Positions 1-9,258 of a stretch of 64,000 bases of DNA are shown here, piece by piece. Positions within the stretch are counted from its first letter, which is position 1. Every line of letters starts with the position of its first letter. The DNA is taken from positions 281,309 through 345,308 of the forward strand of contig NZ_KE384439.1 in the NCBI RefSeq assembly GCF_000425725.1. Direction: 5' to 3'. The notes beneath the pieces were generated by a model. The model did not search any database, had not been told where the DNA came from, and worked only from the letters and a program-made list of their open reading frames with translations. The translations under genes and the position numbers were made by a program. The DNA comes from Halomonas halocynthiae DSM 14573 (GTDB lineage Bacteria > Pseudomonadota > Gammaproteobacteria > Pseudomonadales > Halomonadaceae).

Positions 1-372
1 GTAACCGGAAACATGTTTGGCGACATCCTTTCAGATGCTGCCGCCATGTTAACGGGGTCGATTGGCATGTTGCCCTCGGCATCGCTTAATGAAAATAAGC
101 AGGGTATGTATGAGCCTTGCCATGGCAGCGCGCCAGATATTGCTGGGCAAGGGCTGGCTAACCCTCTGGCGACAATTCTTTCAGTGGCGATGCTGCTGCG
201 CTACTCGCTGGACGAGCCAGTGCTGGCTGAGAAAATAGAAACAGCGGTTGGCTTGGTGCTTGACCAGGGGTTGCGTACTGCCGACATTGCATCGGAAGAG
301 ACCGATAGTGTGTCGACCGAGGCCATGGGCGATGCTGTATTAGCCGCTTTTGAATCGTTGTATCAGGCCTGA
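1..372 (+). CDS. leuB: 3-isopropylmalate dehydrogenase, C-terminal part (5' end outside window)
   Basis: This is the last 123 codons of LeuB, open from the first base of the window. LeuB oxidatively decarboxylates 3-isopropylmalate with NAD+ in cytoplasmic leucine synthesis. The sequence shows the family hallmark NMFGDILSD, with the metal/substrate-binding aspartate, then [12 protein letters not shown] and the NAD-binding segment [18 protein letters not shown]. The end ([14 protein letters not shown]) matches the usual LeuB C-terminus, so the 3' end is intact. Its neighbour asd follows after 151 bases, an order shared with Pseudomonas. Identification is secure; only the start is missing. Confidence 0.95.
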   Translation, partial: VTGNMFGDILSDAAAMLTGSIGMLPSASLNENKQGMYEPCHGSAPDIAGQGLANPLATILSVAMLLRYSLDEPVLAEKIETAVGLVLDQGLRTADIASEETDSVSTEAMGDAVLAAFESLYQA

Positions 373-523
373 TAGTCAGCTGAAGAATAAAGTAAGATAG
401 CTCCCAACGCAGGGAGTGGGATAACCGCGAGATAAGCCATCTTGGCGGCATGATTCGGCTGGCTTTGCCTGCGGGCGAAGCCGCACCCAAGACAGAACAT
501 ACAATATCCCAGGGAGACATCCT

Positions 524-1636
524 ATGTTGAACGTTGGTTTCGTCGGTTGGCGCGGCATGGTGGGATCTGTGCTGATGCAGCGCATGCGCGAGGAAGGTGA
601 TTTTACCGGCATTGAGCCAGTCTTTTTTACTACCTCCCAGGTTGGCCAGCCCGGACCGAATATTGGTGTTGATGTTCCGCCGCTTAAGGATGCGATGGAT
701 ATTGAACAGCTCAAGGCACTTGACGTTGTTGTGACCTGTCAGGGTGGCGACTATACCAAACAGGTCTATGGCAAGCTGCGCAGCGCTGGTTGGCAAGGCT
801 ACTGGATTGATGCAGCCAGTGCTCTACGTATGGAAGACGAAAGCACCGTGGTGCTGGACCCCGTCAACCGTCGTGTGATTGACGCTCAGCTGGCTAAGGG
901 TGCCAAAACATTTGTGGGTGGCAACTGCACGGTTAGCTTGATGCTGATGGGGCTGGGCGGGCTGTTTGAAGCCGGCATGATTGAGTGGATGACATCAATG
1001 ACCTATCAGGCTGCCTCTGGCTCTGGTGCGCGTCATATGCGTGAGCTGTTGCAGCAGATGGGCTCACTGCATGATAGCGTGGGTGCCGAGCTTGCTGACC
1101 CAGCCAGTGCCATTCTGGATATTGATCGCAAGGTCACTGAGGATATGCGCGCGGGTACCTTCCCCGTTGATAATTTCGGTGCACCGCTGGCGGGTAGCTT
1201 GATTCCATGGATCGATAGCCGCCTGGAAAATGGCCAAAGCCGTGAAGAGTGGAAAGGCTATGCGGAGACCAACAAGATTCTCGGCTTGCAGGAGCGCCCG
1301 ATCCCTATCGACGGTCTGTGTGTACGCATTGGTGCTATGCGAAGCCACAGCCAGGCATTTACCATCAAGCTTAAGCAGGATGTTCCGTTAGACGAAATCG
1401 AAGAGCGTATCGCTACGCACAATGACTGGGTGAAGCTGGTGCCAAATGAGCAAGAGGCGACCATGAAAGAGCTGACGCCTGCCGCGGCGACGGGTACGCT
1501 AACTATCCCAGTCGGTCGTGTGCGTAAGCTGAAGATGGGCGCTGAATACCTGTCGGCTTTCAGCGTGGGCGACCAACTGCTGTGGGGTGCGGCTGAACCC
1601 TTGCGCCGGATGCTACGGATTATCAGGCAGAGCTAG
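524..1636 (+). CDS. asd: aspartate-semialdehyde dehydrogenase
   Basis: Asd reduces beta-aspartyl phosphate with NADPH to aspartate semialdehyde, the branch point to lysine/diaminopimelate, methionine and threonine. The 370-residue protein has the usual proteobacterial length. The N-terminal nucleotide loop reads [11 protein letters not shown], and the catalytic cysteine lies in GGNCTVSLM at residue 135, the same number as in E. coli Asd. The substrate-binding region near residues 270-280 ([12 protein letters not shown]) carries the conserved Arg and His. The ATG start follows a GGGAGA ribosome site at good spacing. A hairpin follows the gene before truA (see 1680-1711). Confidence 0.96.
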   Translation: MLNVGFVGWRGMVGSVLMQRMREEGDFTGIEPVFFTTSQVGQPGPNIGVDVPPLKDAMDIEQLKALDVVVTCQGGDYTKQVYGKLRSAGWQGYWIDAASALRMEDESTVVLDPVNRRVIDAQLAKGAKTFVGGNCTVSLMLMGLGGLFEAGMIEWMTSMTYQAASGSGARHMRELLQQMGSLHDSVGAELADPASAILDIDRKVTEDMRAGTFPVDNFGAPLAGSLIPWIDSRLENGQSREEWKGYAETNKILGLQERPIPIDGLCVRIGAMRSHSQAFTIKLKQDVPLDEIEERIATHNDWVKLVPNEQEATMKELTPAAATGTLTIPVGRVRKLKMGAEYLSAFSVGDQLLWGAAEPLRRMLRIIRQS

Positions 1637-1679
1637 CGCTACTGGTGTTACCGGTTTTTTGTTAAGCATGCCCAATGAA

Positions 1680-1711
1680 GCCTGCCAGACCGTTGATTAG
1701 GTCTGTCAGGC
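1680..1711 (+). terminator. terminator-like hairpin between asd and truA
   Basis: Bases 1680-1691 and 1700-1711 form a 12-pair stem with one C/T mismatch and an 8-base loop, followed by CATTTTC. This is a strong hairpin, but the T tract is short and interrupted. It could therefore be a weak terminator or an mRNA-processing structure between asd and truA. Confidence 0.5.
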
Positions 1712-1732
1712 CATTTTCATGATGAGTAGTCA

Positions 1733-2683
1733 ATGACACTGTTTCGACGACTGGATGAGAAGCAGACTCTGAGCGGCAGACTTGCGCTGGGGGTTGAATA
1801 CGAGGGTAGCCAATACTGTGGTTGGCAACGGCTAAGAGATACGCCATCGGTACAGGCGTCGCTGGAAGCGGCGCTGTCACGTATTGCTGGAAAACCGGTC
1901 AGCGTGCATTGTAGTGGGCGGACCGATTCTGGGGTGCATGCCACGCGCCAGGTGATTCATTTTGATCCGCCGGTTTTACGCTCAGAGAAAGCGTGGGTAT
2001 TTGGTACCAATGCCAACTTGCCCAAGGATATTGCGATTCGCTGGGTCAAGCCGGTTAGCGATGAGTTTCATGCTCGTTTCATGGCGCTGGCGCGTCGTTA
2101 TCGCTACCTCATTCTCAATCAGCCGAGTCGCCCAGTAATGGAGCGAGCGCAGGTTACCTGGTGTCGTGATTATCTCAATGCCGACGCCATGCATCGAGCC
2201 GCTCAGGCACTGGTGGGTGAGCACGACTTCACCAGCTTTCGTGCGGCGGGGTGCCAATCAAATTCGCCTTGGCGCCATCTGCATTTTATTGACGTTAAGC
2301 GGCATGGGCCGTTGCTGGCGATTGATGTGCAAGGCAATGCCTTTTTGCATCATATGATCCGTAATATTGCCGGCGCGCTGATTCGCGTGGGGCGAGGTGA
2401 CCAGGGCGATGATTATCTCGCGCGCCTGCTGGCGTTGAAGGATCGCACTCAAGGCGATGTGACGGCGCCACCTGAGGGGCTGCACTTCGTCGACTCGATT
2501 TATGACCCCGTCTGGGACTTGCCGCGTGAGCCACTTGGCCCAGTATTATTGGCCCACTTAGGTGAGTGGAGCGGGGATCGTCCGCTGCCAAGCTGTCGTA
2601 TGTCATCAAAGCGGCGCGGTGTTCCACACGCAAAGTCGCTTGATGCTACGCAACAAGCAGAGAGCCAGAAGGATGCATCATGA
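1733..2683 (+). CDS. truA: tRNA pseudouridine(38-40) synthase
   Basis: TruA isomerises uridines 38, 39 and 40 in the anticodon arm of many tRNAs. The catalytic aspartate is residue 65 in the motif SGRTDSGVHA, and the fold begins at GVEYEGSQYCGWQ (residues 20-32). At 316 residues it is longer than the E. coli enzyme (about 270). The extra length is a short N-terminal leader and a roughly 40-residue polar tail after the core ends near GPVLLAHLGEWS. The ATG at 1733 directly follows a weak GATGAGTAGTCA region. The stop overlaps trpF by four bases (ATGA), so the two are probably translationally coupled. Confidence 0.94.
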   Translation: MTLFRRLDEKQTLSGRLALGVEYEGSQYCGWQRLRDTPSVQASLEAALSRIAGKPVSVHCSGRTDSGVHATRQVIHFDPPVLRSEKAWVFGTNANLPKDIAIRWVKPVSDEFHARFMALARRYRYLILNQPSRPVMERAQVTWCRDYLNADAMHRAAQALVGEHDFTSFRAAGCQSNSPWRHLHFIDVKRHGPLLAIDVQGNAFLHHMIRNIAGALIRVGRGDQGDDYLARLLALKDRTQGDVTAPPEGLHFVDSIYDPVWDLPREPLGPVLLAHLGEWSGDRPLPSCRMSSKRRGVPHAKSLDATQQAESQKDAS

Positions 2684-3321
2684 TCGCTCATGGTGACTCG
2701 CTTGGTAGAACCCGTATCAAATTTTGCGGCCTGACTCGCATCGAAGACATTAATAGTGCGGTGGCAGCCGGTGCTGATGCACTGGGCTTTGTGCTTTGGG
2801 GTGGTAGTAAGCGCCATATCACACTGCATCAGCTCGAACAGCTGTCAGCGGCGGTTCCAGCGTTTGTTACACGGGTCGGCTTGTTTGTTGATGCCGCGCC
2901 CGAGTGTGTTGAGGCCGCTAGCGAGTATTTAGATCTGCTACAGTTTCATGGCAATGAAACTCCGGCAATGTGCCAGCAGTTCAGCCGGCCTTGGATCAAG
3001 GCGCTGCGTATGCGTGATGGGCTTGACCTTGAGGCCGCAGCACAACAATACGCCCAGGCCCAGGGCTTGCTGCTTGATGCCTATCGTCCGGGTATTCCTG
3101 GTGGTACAGGTGAGATTTTCGACTGGTCGAGAATCCCCGCAAGACTGGAAAAACCTGTTATCCTCGCCGGAGGTTTAACCCCGAGAAATGTGGCTGATGC
3201 TATTAAAGCGGTAGGGCCGTTGGCAGTCGATGTATCTGGTGGTATCGAGGTTTTGCCTGGTATCAAGGATGCCCGCGCCATGGCTGCTTTTGTGAAAGAA
3301 GCGCGCCGAGTCAATGGATAA
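2680..3321 (+). CDS. trpF: phosphoribosylanthranilate isomerase
   Basis: TrpF performs the Amadori rearrangement of phosphoribosylanthranilate to CdRP, the third step of tryptophan synthesis. The 213-residue TIM barrel opens with IKFCGLTR, where the catalytic general base Cys is residue 16. It has the phosphate-binding LAGGLTPRNV and ends with VDVSGGIE, the usual C-terminal signature. The catalytic aspartate lies in LLLDAYRPG. The start overlaps the truA stop. It is a stand-alone TrpF, not the TrpC-TrpF fusion of enterics, which fits a Pseudomonas/Halomonas-type genome. Confidence 0.95.
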   Translation: MIAHGDSLGRTRIKFCGLTRIEDINSAVAAGADALGFVLWGGSKRHITLHQLEQLSAAVPAFVTRVGLFVDAAPECVEAASEYLDLLQFHGNETPAMCQQFSRPWIKALRMRDGLDLEAAAQQYAQAQGLLLDAYRPGIPGGTGEIFDWSRIPARLEKPVILAGGLTPRNVADAIKAVGPLAVDVSGGIEVLPGIKDARAMAAFVKEARRVNG

Positions 3322-3396
3322 CTGGCTAACGCGTTTAGTGAAAAAATCTGCTAAAACAGAACTCCCCCTAATGACGACCCAATAGAGGTGTCTCTC

Positions 3397-4611
3397 GTGA
3401 GTAAGTTCAGTGACCTGACCCGACTGCCGGATGCCCGTGGCCATTTTGGCCCTTATGGTGGCCGGTTTGTTTCGGAGACCCTGAGCTTCGCCCTGGAAGA
3501 ACTGGACAAGACCTATCAGAGTCTGCGTAATGATCCCGACTTTCAGGCCGAATTCGACCATGATCTGGCCCATTATGTGGGCCGGCCTTCGCCGCTTTAT
3601 CATGCCAAGCGATGGTCGCAGCAACTCGGTGGTGCCCAGATCTGGCTGAAGCGAGAAGACTTGAACCATACTGGTGCGCACAAGGTTAACAACACCATTG
3701 GCCAGGCATTGCTGGCAAAAATGAGTGGCAAGCCACGGGTTATCGCTGAAACCGGCGCTGGCCAGCATGGTGTCGCAACGGCAACTGTTGCTGCCCGGTT
3801 GGGGCTTGAGTGCTGTGTTTATATGGGCGCTGACGATGTAGAGCGCCAGAAACTCAATGTGTATCGCATGCGTTTGCTTGGTGCCACAGTCATTCCCGTG
3901 ACGTCGGGAACGCGTACGCTCAAGGATGCCATGAGTGAAGCGCTAAGAGACTGGGTAACCAACGTCGACAACACCTTCTACATCATTGGTACGGTGGCGG
4001 GGCCGCATCCATACCCGATGCTGGTGCGTGATTTCAGTGCAGTGATCGGCCGCGAAGCCCGTGAGCAGTCGCAGAAACAATTCGGCCGTCTGCCTGATGC
4101 GCTGGTTGCCTGCGTGGGGGGTGGCTCTAATGCCATGGGACTGTTTTATCCTTTCGTCGAGGATGATGACGTGACTATGTATGGCGTTGAGGCGGGCGGT
4201 GATGGTGTTGAAACCGGCCGTCATGCGGCCCCCCTGACCTCAGGCGCTCCGCGCGGCGTGTTACATGGCAACCGCACCTATCTGATGTCTGATGAAGGGG
4301 GGCAGGTTATGAGCACCCATTCAATTTCAGCGGGTCTTGATTACCCCGGCGTCGGTCCTGAGCATGCACTGTGGAAGGATGTTGGACGCGTCCAATATGT
4401 GGCGGTTAACGATGAGGACGTGCTGGCAGCGTTTCGTGAGCTGACATTGGTTGAGGGCATCATGCCTGCACTGGAGTCTGCTCACGCTCTGGCTTACGCG
4501 AAGCACCTTGCGCCCACCATGAACGCCGATCAACACATTGTGGTGAACCTCTCTGGGCGAGGTGATAAAGACATCATGACGGTGGCCAATCTCGATGGTA
4601 TTGAATTCTAA
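3397..4611 (+). CDS. trpB: tryptophan synthase beta subunit
   Basis: TrpB condenses indole with L-serine using PLP. I chose the GTG at 3397 because AGAGGTG lies six bases upstream; the earlier in-frame GTG at 3388 is itself part of that Shine-Dalgarno sequence. The 404-residue protein has the PLP lysine in [12 protein letters not shown] (Lys96 on this start). The phosphate-binding glycine loop is [10 protein letters not shown], and the GRGDKD motif is near the C-terminus. It is followed nine bases later by trpA, as expected for the alpha2beta2 complex. In Pseudomonas aeruginosa trpBA sit elsewhere; here they are between trpF and accD. Confidence 0.96.
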   Translation: MSKFSDLTRLPDARGHFGPYGGRFVSETLSFALEELDKTYQSLRNDPDFQAEFDHDLAHYVGRPSPLYHAKRWSQQLGGAQIWLKREDLNHTGAHKVNNTIGQALLAKMSGKPRVIAETGAGQHGVATATVAARLGLECCVYMGADDVERQKLNVYRMRLLGATVIPVTSGTRTLKDAMSEALRDWVTNVDNTFYIIGTVAGPHPYPMLVRDFSAVIGREAREQSQKQFGRLPDALVACVGGGSNAMGLFYPFVEDDDVTMYGVEAGGDGVETGRHAAPLTSGAPRGVLHGNRTYLMSDEGGQVMSTHSISAGLDYPGVGPEHALWKDVGRVQYVAVNDEDVLAAFRELTLVEGIMPALESAHALAYAKHLAPTMNADQHIVVNLSGRGDKDIMTVANLDGIEF

Positions 4612-4620
4612 GGGGCACAC

Positions 4621-5424
4621 ATGAACCGTATTGATCGACGTTTTGCCAAGCTGAAGGCAGAAGGGCGCCGAGCACTGATCCCCTTCATTACGGCTGGAGA
4701 CCCAGGGCCACAGCACACCGTTGCTTTTATGCATGCCATGGTGGCAGCTGGCGCTGATGTGATCGAGCTGGGTGTGCCGTTTTCTGACCCTATGGCTGAT
4801 GGGCCAGTGATCCAGAAGGCCTGCGAGCGCGCGCTTGAGAAAGGTGTGCGCCTGACCGACCTGTTCGAGATGGTGCGTGAGTTTCGTCGCACCGATGCTG
4901 AGACCCCGGTGGCCTTAATGGGCTATCTCAATCCGATTGAACGGCTAGGGCTTGAGGCTTTTGCTGAACAGGCGGCCGCTGCTGGTGTTGATGGTGTGCT
5001 GGTGGTTGATATGCCTCCAGAAGAATCCGATATTCTGGCACCGTTGCTCACATCAAATAATCTGGCAGCAATCTTCCTTGTTGCGCCTACCACTTCGCGG
5101 GAGCGAGCAGCTACAATATGTGCTCACGGTAGTGGCTATATTTATTACGTTTCGCTCAAAGGTGTTACGGGGAGCGCGCTGCCGGATGCTGATGATGTGG
5201 CGGAGCATTTGGCACCGCTGCGTGAAATGACCGACTTGCCTCTGTGCGTCGGGTTTGGCATTCGTGACGGCGCTTCAGCTGCTGAGGTGGGGCGGGTTTC
5301 TGATGGCGTGATTGTTGGCAGTGCCTTAGTGTCACGCATTGCCGATAACCTTGAACGCCCTGATATTATTGCTGGCCAGCTTGCTGAGCTGGTGGGTGAA
5401 ATGCGCCAGGCGCTGGACGCCTGA
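4621..5424 (+). CDS. trpA: tryptophan synthase alpha subunit
   Basis: TrpA cleaves indole-3-glycerol phosphate to indole, which is channelled to TrpB. Both catalytic acids are visible at their standard positions: Glu49 in [11 protein letters not shown] and Asp60 in PMADGPVIQ. The length (267) is that of the family, and the phosphate-binding GFGIRDGAS and GVIVGSALV segments are present. The ATG follows AAGGGGCACAC, nine bases after trpB, so the pair is surely co-transcribed. Nothing unusual is seen. Confidence 0.96.
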   Translation: MNRIDRRFAKLKAEGRRALIPFITAGDPGPQHTVAFMHAMVAAGADVIELGVPFSDPMADGPVIQKACERALEKGVRLTDLFEMVREFRRTDAETPVALMGYLNPIERLGLEAFAEQAAAAGVDGVLVVDMPPEESDILAPLLTSNNLAAIFLVAPTTSRERAATICAHGSGYIYYVSLKGVTGSALPDADDVAEHLAPLREMTDLPLCVGFGIRDGASAAEVGRVSDGVIVGSALVSRIADNLERPDIIAGQLAELVGEMRQALDA

Positions 5425-5518
5425 GCGGGTAAAAAATGACATCTCGCAAAGTGGCTGGCAGAGCGGTTTGCCTGACGCTCCTGCGTGATACGTTCAACTA
5501 GATGGATACGACGCTAAC

Positions 5519-6640
5519 ATGAGCTGGCTAGACAAAATCGTGCCCTCAATGGGCCGCATTCAGCGCAAGGATCGGCGCGCAAGCGTTCCTGATGGCTTGT
5601 GGCGCAAATGCCCCAAGTGTGAGGGGGTGCTTTACCTGCCGGAGCTTGAGAAGCATCAGGATGTTTGCCCTAAGTGCGATCACCACTTACGCCTGACGGC
5701 GCGTAGACGCCTTGACTGGTTTCTTGACGAAGAAGGCCGTGAAGAACTGGCCGCCGAGCTTGAGCCAACAGATCGTTTGCGCTTTCGCGACTCCAAGAAA
5801 TACCGGGACCGCCTCAATGCGGCACAGAAGGCCACTGGTGAAAAAGACGCACTGATTGCTATGCGCGGCCAGTTAGATGGTTTGCCGGTTGTTGCTGTCG
5901 CCTTTGAGTTCACCTTTATGGGGGGCTCTATGGGAGCGGTAGTGGGCGAAAAATTTGTGCGTGCCGCCACGCTTGCTCTGGATGAAGGTGTTCCGCTGAT
6001 TTGCTTTGCTGCCTCGGGTGGCGCCCGTATGCAGGAAGCGCTGTTTTCGTTGATGCAAATGGCCAAGACGTCAGCCGCGCTTGAGCGGTTGCGCCAGGCT
6101 GGAGTGCCCTACGTATCGGTCATGACAGATCCAGTCTTTGGTGGCGTATCAGCATCGTTGGCGATGTTGGGTGATATTAACGTCGCGGAACCTAACGCGC
6201 TGATTGGCTTTGCTGGACCTCGGGTTATTGAACAGACAGTACGTGAGAAGCTCCCTGAAGGGTTTCAGCGCAGCGAGTTTCTGCTCAATCACGGTACACT
6301 GGATATGATTGTTCATCGCCATGATATCCGCCATCGGCTGGGCGGCGTGTTGCGTAAGCTGACGGCACAGCCACCGCTTAAGGTCGATGAGGCTGACCAG
6401 GATGAGAATCGCGAAGCGCTGCAGGCTGCCGTGTTAGGCGCCGCTGTCAGCCAAGCGGACGCGGCGTCAGACTCTGTCGCGAAAGCTGCTGATGTGACAG
6501 CGCCGGAAGAGTCTGCGGTAGACTCTGAGCGGAGTGCGCAGACATCCAGTAGCCGCGAAACAAACGCAAATGAGGCGTTTGAAAAAGACGCCACTGATGA
6601 CGAGGATGTCACTAAGCCTGACTCGGATGTTAGTCGCTGA
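5519..6640 (+). CDS. accD: acetyl-CoA carboxylase carboxyltransferase subunit beta, with acidic C-terminal tail
   Basis: AccD is the beta half of the carboxyltransferase that makes malonyl-CoA for fatty-acid synthesis. An N-terminal zinc finger is visible with Cys31, Cys34, Cys50 and Cys53 (CPKC...CPKC). The crotonase-fold core follows, with [11 protein letters not shown] and the oxyanion-loop SGGARMQE. The protein is 373 residues, about 70 longer than E. coli AccD (304). From residue 287 on, the tail is rich in Asp, Glu, Ala and Ser with no recognisable domain. The upstream base sequence offers no clear Shine-Dalgarno. It lies in the usual accD-folC pair. Confidence 0.95.
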   Translation: MSWLDKIVPSMGRIQRKDRRASVPDGLWRKCPKCEGVLYLPELEKHQDVCPKCDHHLRLTARRRLDWFLDEEGREELAAELEPTDRLRFRDSKKYRDRLNAAQKATGEKDALIAMRGQLDGLPVVAVAFEFTFMGGSMGAVVGEKFVRAATLALDEGVPLICFAASGGARMQEALFSLMQMAKTSAALERLRQAGVPYVSVMTDPVFGGVSASLAMLGDINVAEPNALIGFAGPRVIEQTVREKLPEGFQRSEFLLNHGTLDMIVHRHDIRHRLGGVLRKLTAQPPLKVDEADQDENREALQAAVLGAAVSQADAASDSVAKAADVTAPEESAVDSERSAQTSSSRETNANEAFEKDATDDEDVTKPDSDVSR

Positions 6641-6663
6641 GTTTAGTGCTGGTGCCGCATAAC

Positions 6664-8025
6664 ATGCAGATAACGCTGGAAGACTGGTTGCGTCGACTGG
6701 AGTCGGCGCACCCTGTGGAGATCGACCTTGGCCTTGAGCGAGTCGCGGAGGTCGCTCATCGCATGGGGCTACTGGACAGCCCCATCGCACCTCGTGTCAT
6801 TACGGTCGCCGGTACGAATGGCAAAGGGTCAACCGTCGCCATGTTAGAGGCCGTGGCTCAGGCGCATGGTTTGACTACTGCCAGCTACACCTCGCCTCAT
6901 CTGCTGCGCTATAACGAGCGCCTCCGCTTGTGTGGTGAAGAGGCCAGTGATGCTTTGTTGATTGAAGGCTTTGAAGCCGTTGGTTCAGCACAGCAGCCAG
7001 ATCCCGAGCAACAATATGACGCTGTCAGTCTGAGCTATTTTGAAGTCAGTACGCTGGGAGCGCTGCACGCTATTCGTCGCCAATGCCCCGATGTCGCGAT
7101 TCTTGAGGTGGGGCTGGGTGGCCGCTTGGATGCGGTTAACGTTATTGACTCTGATGTTGCTATCGTCACAACGATCGCCCGTGATCATAGTGCTTATTTA
7201 GGTGATGACCTGCTGGCTATTGGTCGTGAGAAGGCAGGCATCATGCGCAAAGGGCGGCCTGCCGTGCTGGGTAGTGAGTCACTGCCATCAAGCGTTACCG
7301 CTGTTGGTCGGGCTCAGGGCGCGTTGGTGTCGCAGCTGGGCGTGGACTTTACCTATCACGTGATGGCAGAGCCGACATCACCGCTTGCCCAGCTTCCGCA
7401 GTGGTCTTGGCGTGGGTTTGACGCGCAGGGCCAATGCCACCAGATAGAGGGTTTACCTGATCCTGGGCTTCCTTTAGATAATGCAGCCACCAGCCTTCAA
7501 GCGTTACATCTGGCCGGTGTCGGATTAGATGTTGTGGCCTGCCATCAGGCATTGGCGAAGGTTGAATTACCTGGGCGTATGCAATGGCTGGGCCAGTGGT
7601 GCCTGGATGTTGCGCACAACCCCCATGCGGCGAAGTATGTCGCTCGGCGTTTAGAGCAGTCTCTTGTTGAGTCCGGCACTTCGCTGCTGGGCGGCTCGGA
7701 ACCCCGTGGGCGTGTGTTCGGTGTGCTGGGTATGCTGGATGATAAAGATGCTGATGGTGTGATCGACGCGTTGGCCCCGGTGATTGATGCGTGGTTGCCA
7801 GTTAGTCTTGGCGGTTCGCGAGGCCGACAGGCTGATGAGCTGGCTGGCTTACTTGAGGCCCATAATCAGCAAGTCATACAGCGGGCAGAGTCTCCGTTGA
7901 GTGGTGCTGAGTGGCTGGCACAACAGCTGACACCAGCCGATAGGGTGCTTGTGTGTGGCTCTTTTCTGACTGTCGCCGATGTGCTTGACGCTCTTCAGTC
8001 TGGCAGGCTGAGTCGCTCTAGGTAG
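6664..8025 (+). CDS. folC: bifunctional folylpolyglutamate synthase / dihydrofolate synthase
   Basis: FolC joins dihydropteroate with glutamate and then extends the polyglutamate tail of folates. The Mur-ligase-type P-loop AGTNGKGST is at residues 49-57, followed by the characteristic TSPHLLRYNER. The magnesium/ATP motif EVGLGGRLDAVN comes later and the C-terminal domain contains GMLDDKD. Two starts are possible: GTG at 6646 and ATG at 6664. I prefer the ATG because homologues begin just before the first helix (LEDWLRRLE). Neither has a strong ribosome site. It follows accD almost directly. Confidence 0.93.
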   Translation: MQITLEDWLRRLESAHPVEIDLGLERVAEVAHRMGLLDSPIAPRVITVAGTNGKGSTVAMLEAVAQAHGLTTASYTSPHLLRYNERLRLCGEEASDALLIEGFEAVGSAQQPDPEQQYDAVSLSYFEVSTLGALHAIRRQCPDVAILEVGLGGRLDAVNVIDSDVAIVTTIARDHSAYLGDDLLAIGREKAGIMRKGRPAVLGSESLPSSVTAVGRAQGALVSQLGVDFTYHVMAEPTSPLAQLPQWSWRGFDAQGQCHQIEGLPDPGLPLDNAATSLQALHLAGVGLDVVACHQALAKVELPGRMQWLGQWCLDVAHNPHAAKYVARRLEQSLVESGTSLLGGSEPRGRVFGVLGMLDDKDADGVIDALAPVIDAWLPVSLGGSRGRQADELAGLLEAHNQQVIQRAESPLSGAEWLAQQLTPADRVLVCGSFLTVADVLDALQSGRLSRSR

Positions 8026-8062
8026 AGACCGTTACTGATATTTTTCACACAGGAGGTGCGAA

Positions 8063-8629
8063 ATGAAATACGGAATGCGTGAACGGGTTAGTGGAATCAT
8101 TATCGTCATTGCGCTGTTGGTTATTTTCGTGCCTTTTTTAATCAGCGATCCAGAATCTCGAGAGTCGCAGCCGCAGCCGTCACTCAACATTGAGCGCCCG
8201 GTTGATGTGCCTCGCCAGGATGTGGCCGATCCAGTGCCTCCTGCTCGTTTGGAAATATCAGCTGACGATGCAGGCTCAGCCTCGGCTGAGGCGTCAGGTG
8301 ATACCTCCAGTGAAGCGGTTAAGCCGCAGGATCCGATTGCCCGTGTCGCGCAGCAGGCAGAGTCGCGTGCTGCGTCAGGCAATAGCGCTGCTGTAGCACA
8401 AGGCGATTGGGCTGTTCAGGTAGGCAGTTTTGGTAAGCCAGATAATGCCAGTGGTCTGGCGCGTCGCCTGAAACAGAAAGGGTACCCCGTCTATTCGCGC
8501 AACCCAGGTGATGGCATGACGCGTGTCTATGTCGGCCCATATGCGACAACCGAAGCTGCCGAAGGTGCCATGGCTCAGCTTAAAGCTGAGCTGAATCAGC
8601 AAGGATTGCTGGTAAGGACCGATAAATAA
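8063..8629 (+). CDS. SPOR domain cell-division protein (DedD-like)
   Basis: This 188-residue protein has one membrane-spanning segment near residues 11-30 (GIIIVIALLVIFVPFLI). A low-complexity Pro/Ala/Ser/Glu linker comes next, then a C-terminal SPOR domain from about residue 112 (WAVQVGSFGKPDNA) to RVYVGPYATTEAA. SPOR domains bind denuded septal peptidoglycan, so the protein probably localises to the division site in the inner membrane facing the periplasm. A strong AGGAGG lies just before the ATG. The folC-SPOR-cvpA-purF order is conserved in Pseudomonas and relatives and corresponds to the dedD position in E. coli. Confidence 0.88.
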   Translation: MKYGMRERVSGIIIVIALLVIFVPFLISDPESRESQPQPSLNIERPVDVPRQDVADPVPPARLEISADDAGSASAEASGDTSSEAVKPQDPIARVAQQAESRAASGNSAAVAQGDWAVQVGSFGKPDNASGLARRLKQKGYPVYSRNPGDGMTRVYVGPYATTEAAEGAMAQLKAELNQQGLLVRTDK

Positions 8630-8630
8630 T

Positions 8631-9203
8631 ATGGCTCTGACTTGGCTCGACTGGTTGTGCATTGCCTTGCTGACGCTGACAGCTCTTAGCGGATTGATGC
8701 GCGGACTGATACGTGAAGTGTTGGGGTTAGTGGGTTGGCTGGCCGCTATTTTGGCAGCCCGTCTGCTGTCACCAGAGGTCGCTGAGCATCTTGCTGGCGT
8801 TATAGATAGCCCAGATGCTCGTCTGTTAGTTGCGTTTGTGCTGGTGGTTGCCGCTGTCATCATCATTTTTTCGATTGTTATTCGTATGCTGCGAGGGCTA
8901 TTGGGCTGGGCTGGACTCGGTGTGATAGACCACTTGGGTGGCGCTGCTTTTGGCATGTTGAAAGGTGGCGCGATACTGGTGGTTATGACGTTGCTGATCA
9001 GCCTGACGCCCCTGGATGAGTTACAAGCCTGGGAAGATTCAGCATTGCGCCCCCAGCTTGAGCAGTTGTCTGAATGGACGATTACCCAGGCATCAGAGTG
9101 GAAAGACAAGCTGCCCGATGTGACGTCATCTATTGATGAACTAAAACAGCGGGTGCCATTGCCAAACGATGAAGCGGCAGGTACGCCAGAGAGAACTCTA
9201 TGA
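8631..9203 (+). CDS. cvpA: CvpA family inner-membrane protein
   Basis: This is a 190-residue protein with four hydrophobic segments (about residues 5-20, 27-45, 60-85 and 105-125) and a polar C-terminal tail, the CvpA/colicin V production protein pattern. The N-terminus LTWLDWLCIALL and the central GLLGWAGLGVIDHLGGAAFG match the family. Its molecular role is unsettled; loss affects colicin V production and envelope stress resistance in E. coli. It starts one base after the SPOR gene stop and precedes purF, the conserved cvpA-purF linkage. Confidence 0.9.
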   Translation: MALTWLDWLCIALLTLTALSGLMRGLIREVLGLVGWLAAILAARLLSPEVAEHLAGVIDSPDARLLVAFVLVVAAVIIIFSIVIRMLRGLLGWAGLGVIDHLGGAAFGMLKGGAILVVMTLLISLTPLDELQAWEDSALRPQLEQLSEWTITQASEWKDKLPDVTSSIDELKQRVPLPNDEAAGTPERTL

Positions 9204-9258
9204 ACCGAAGAGCGGTTGAGCGTCATCCTTCGTCCCATGTAAGCGAGGTGAGATAACT

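Noticed and set aside
158..796. Long minus-strand open frame across leuB and asd
   Set aside because: It runs against two well-supported enzymes, has no ribosome site or family-like sequence, and its residue mix is that of an antisense frame.
8375..9238. 287-codon minus-strand open frame across the SPOR and cvpA genes
   Set aside because: It is antisense to two conserved genes with typical order and strong motifs; no family signature is seen in the translated frame.
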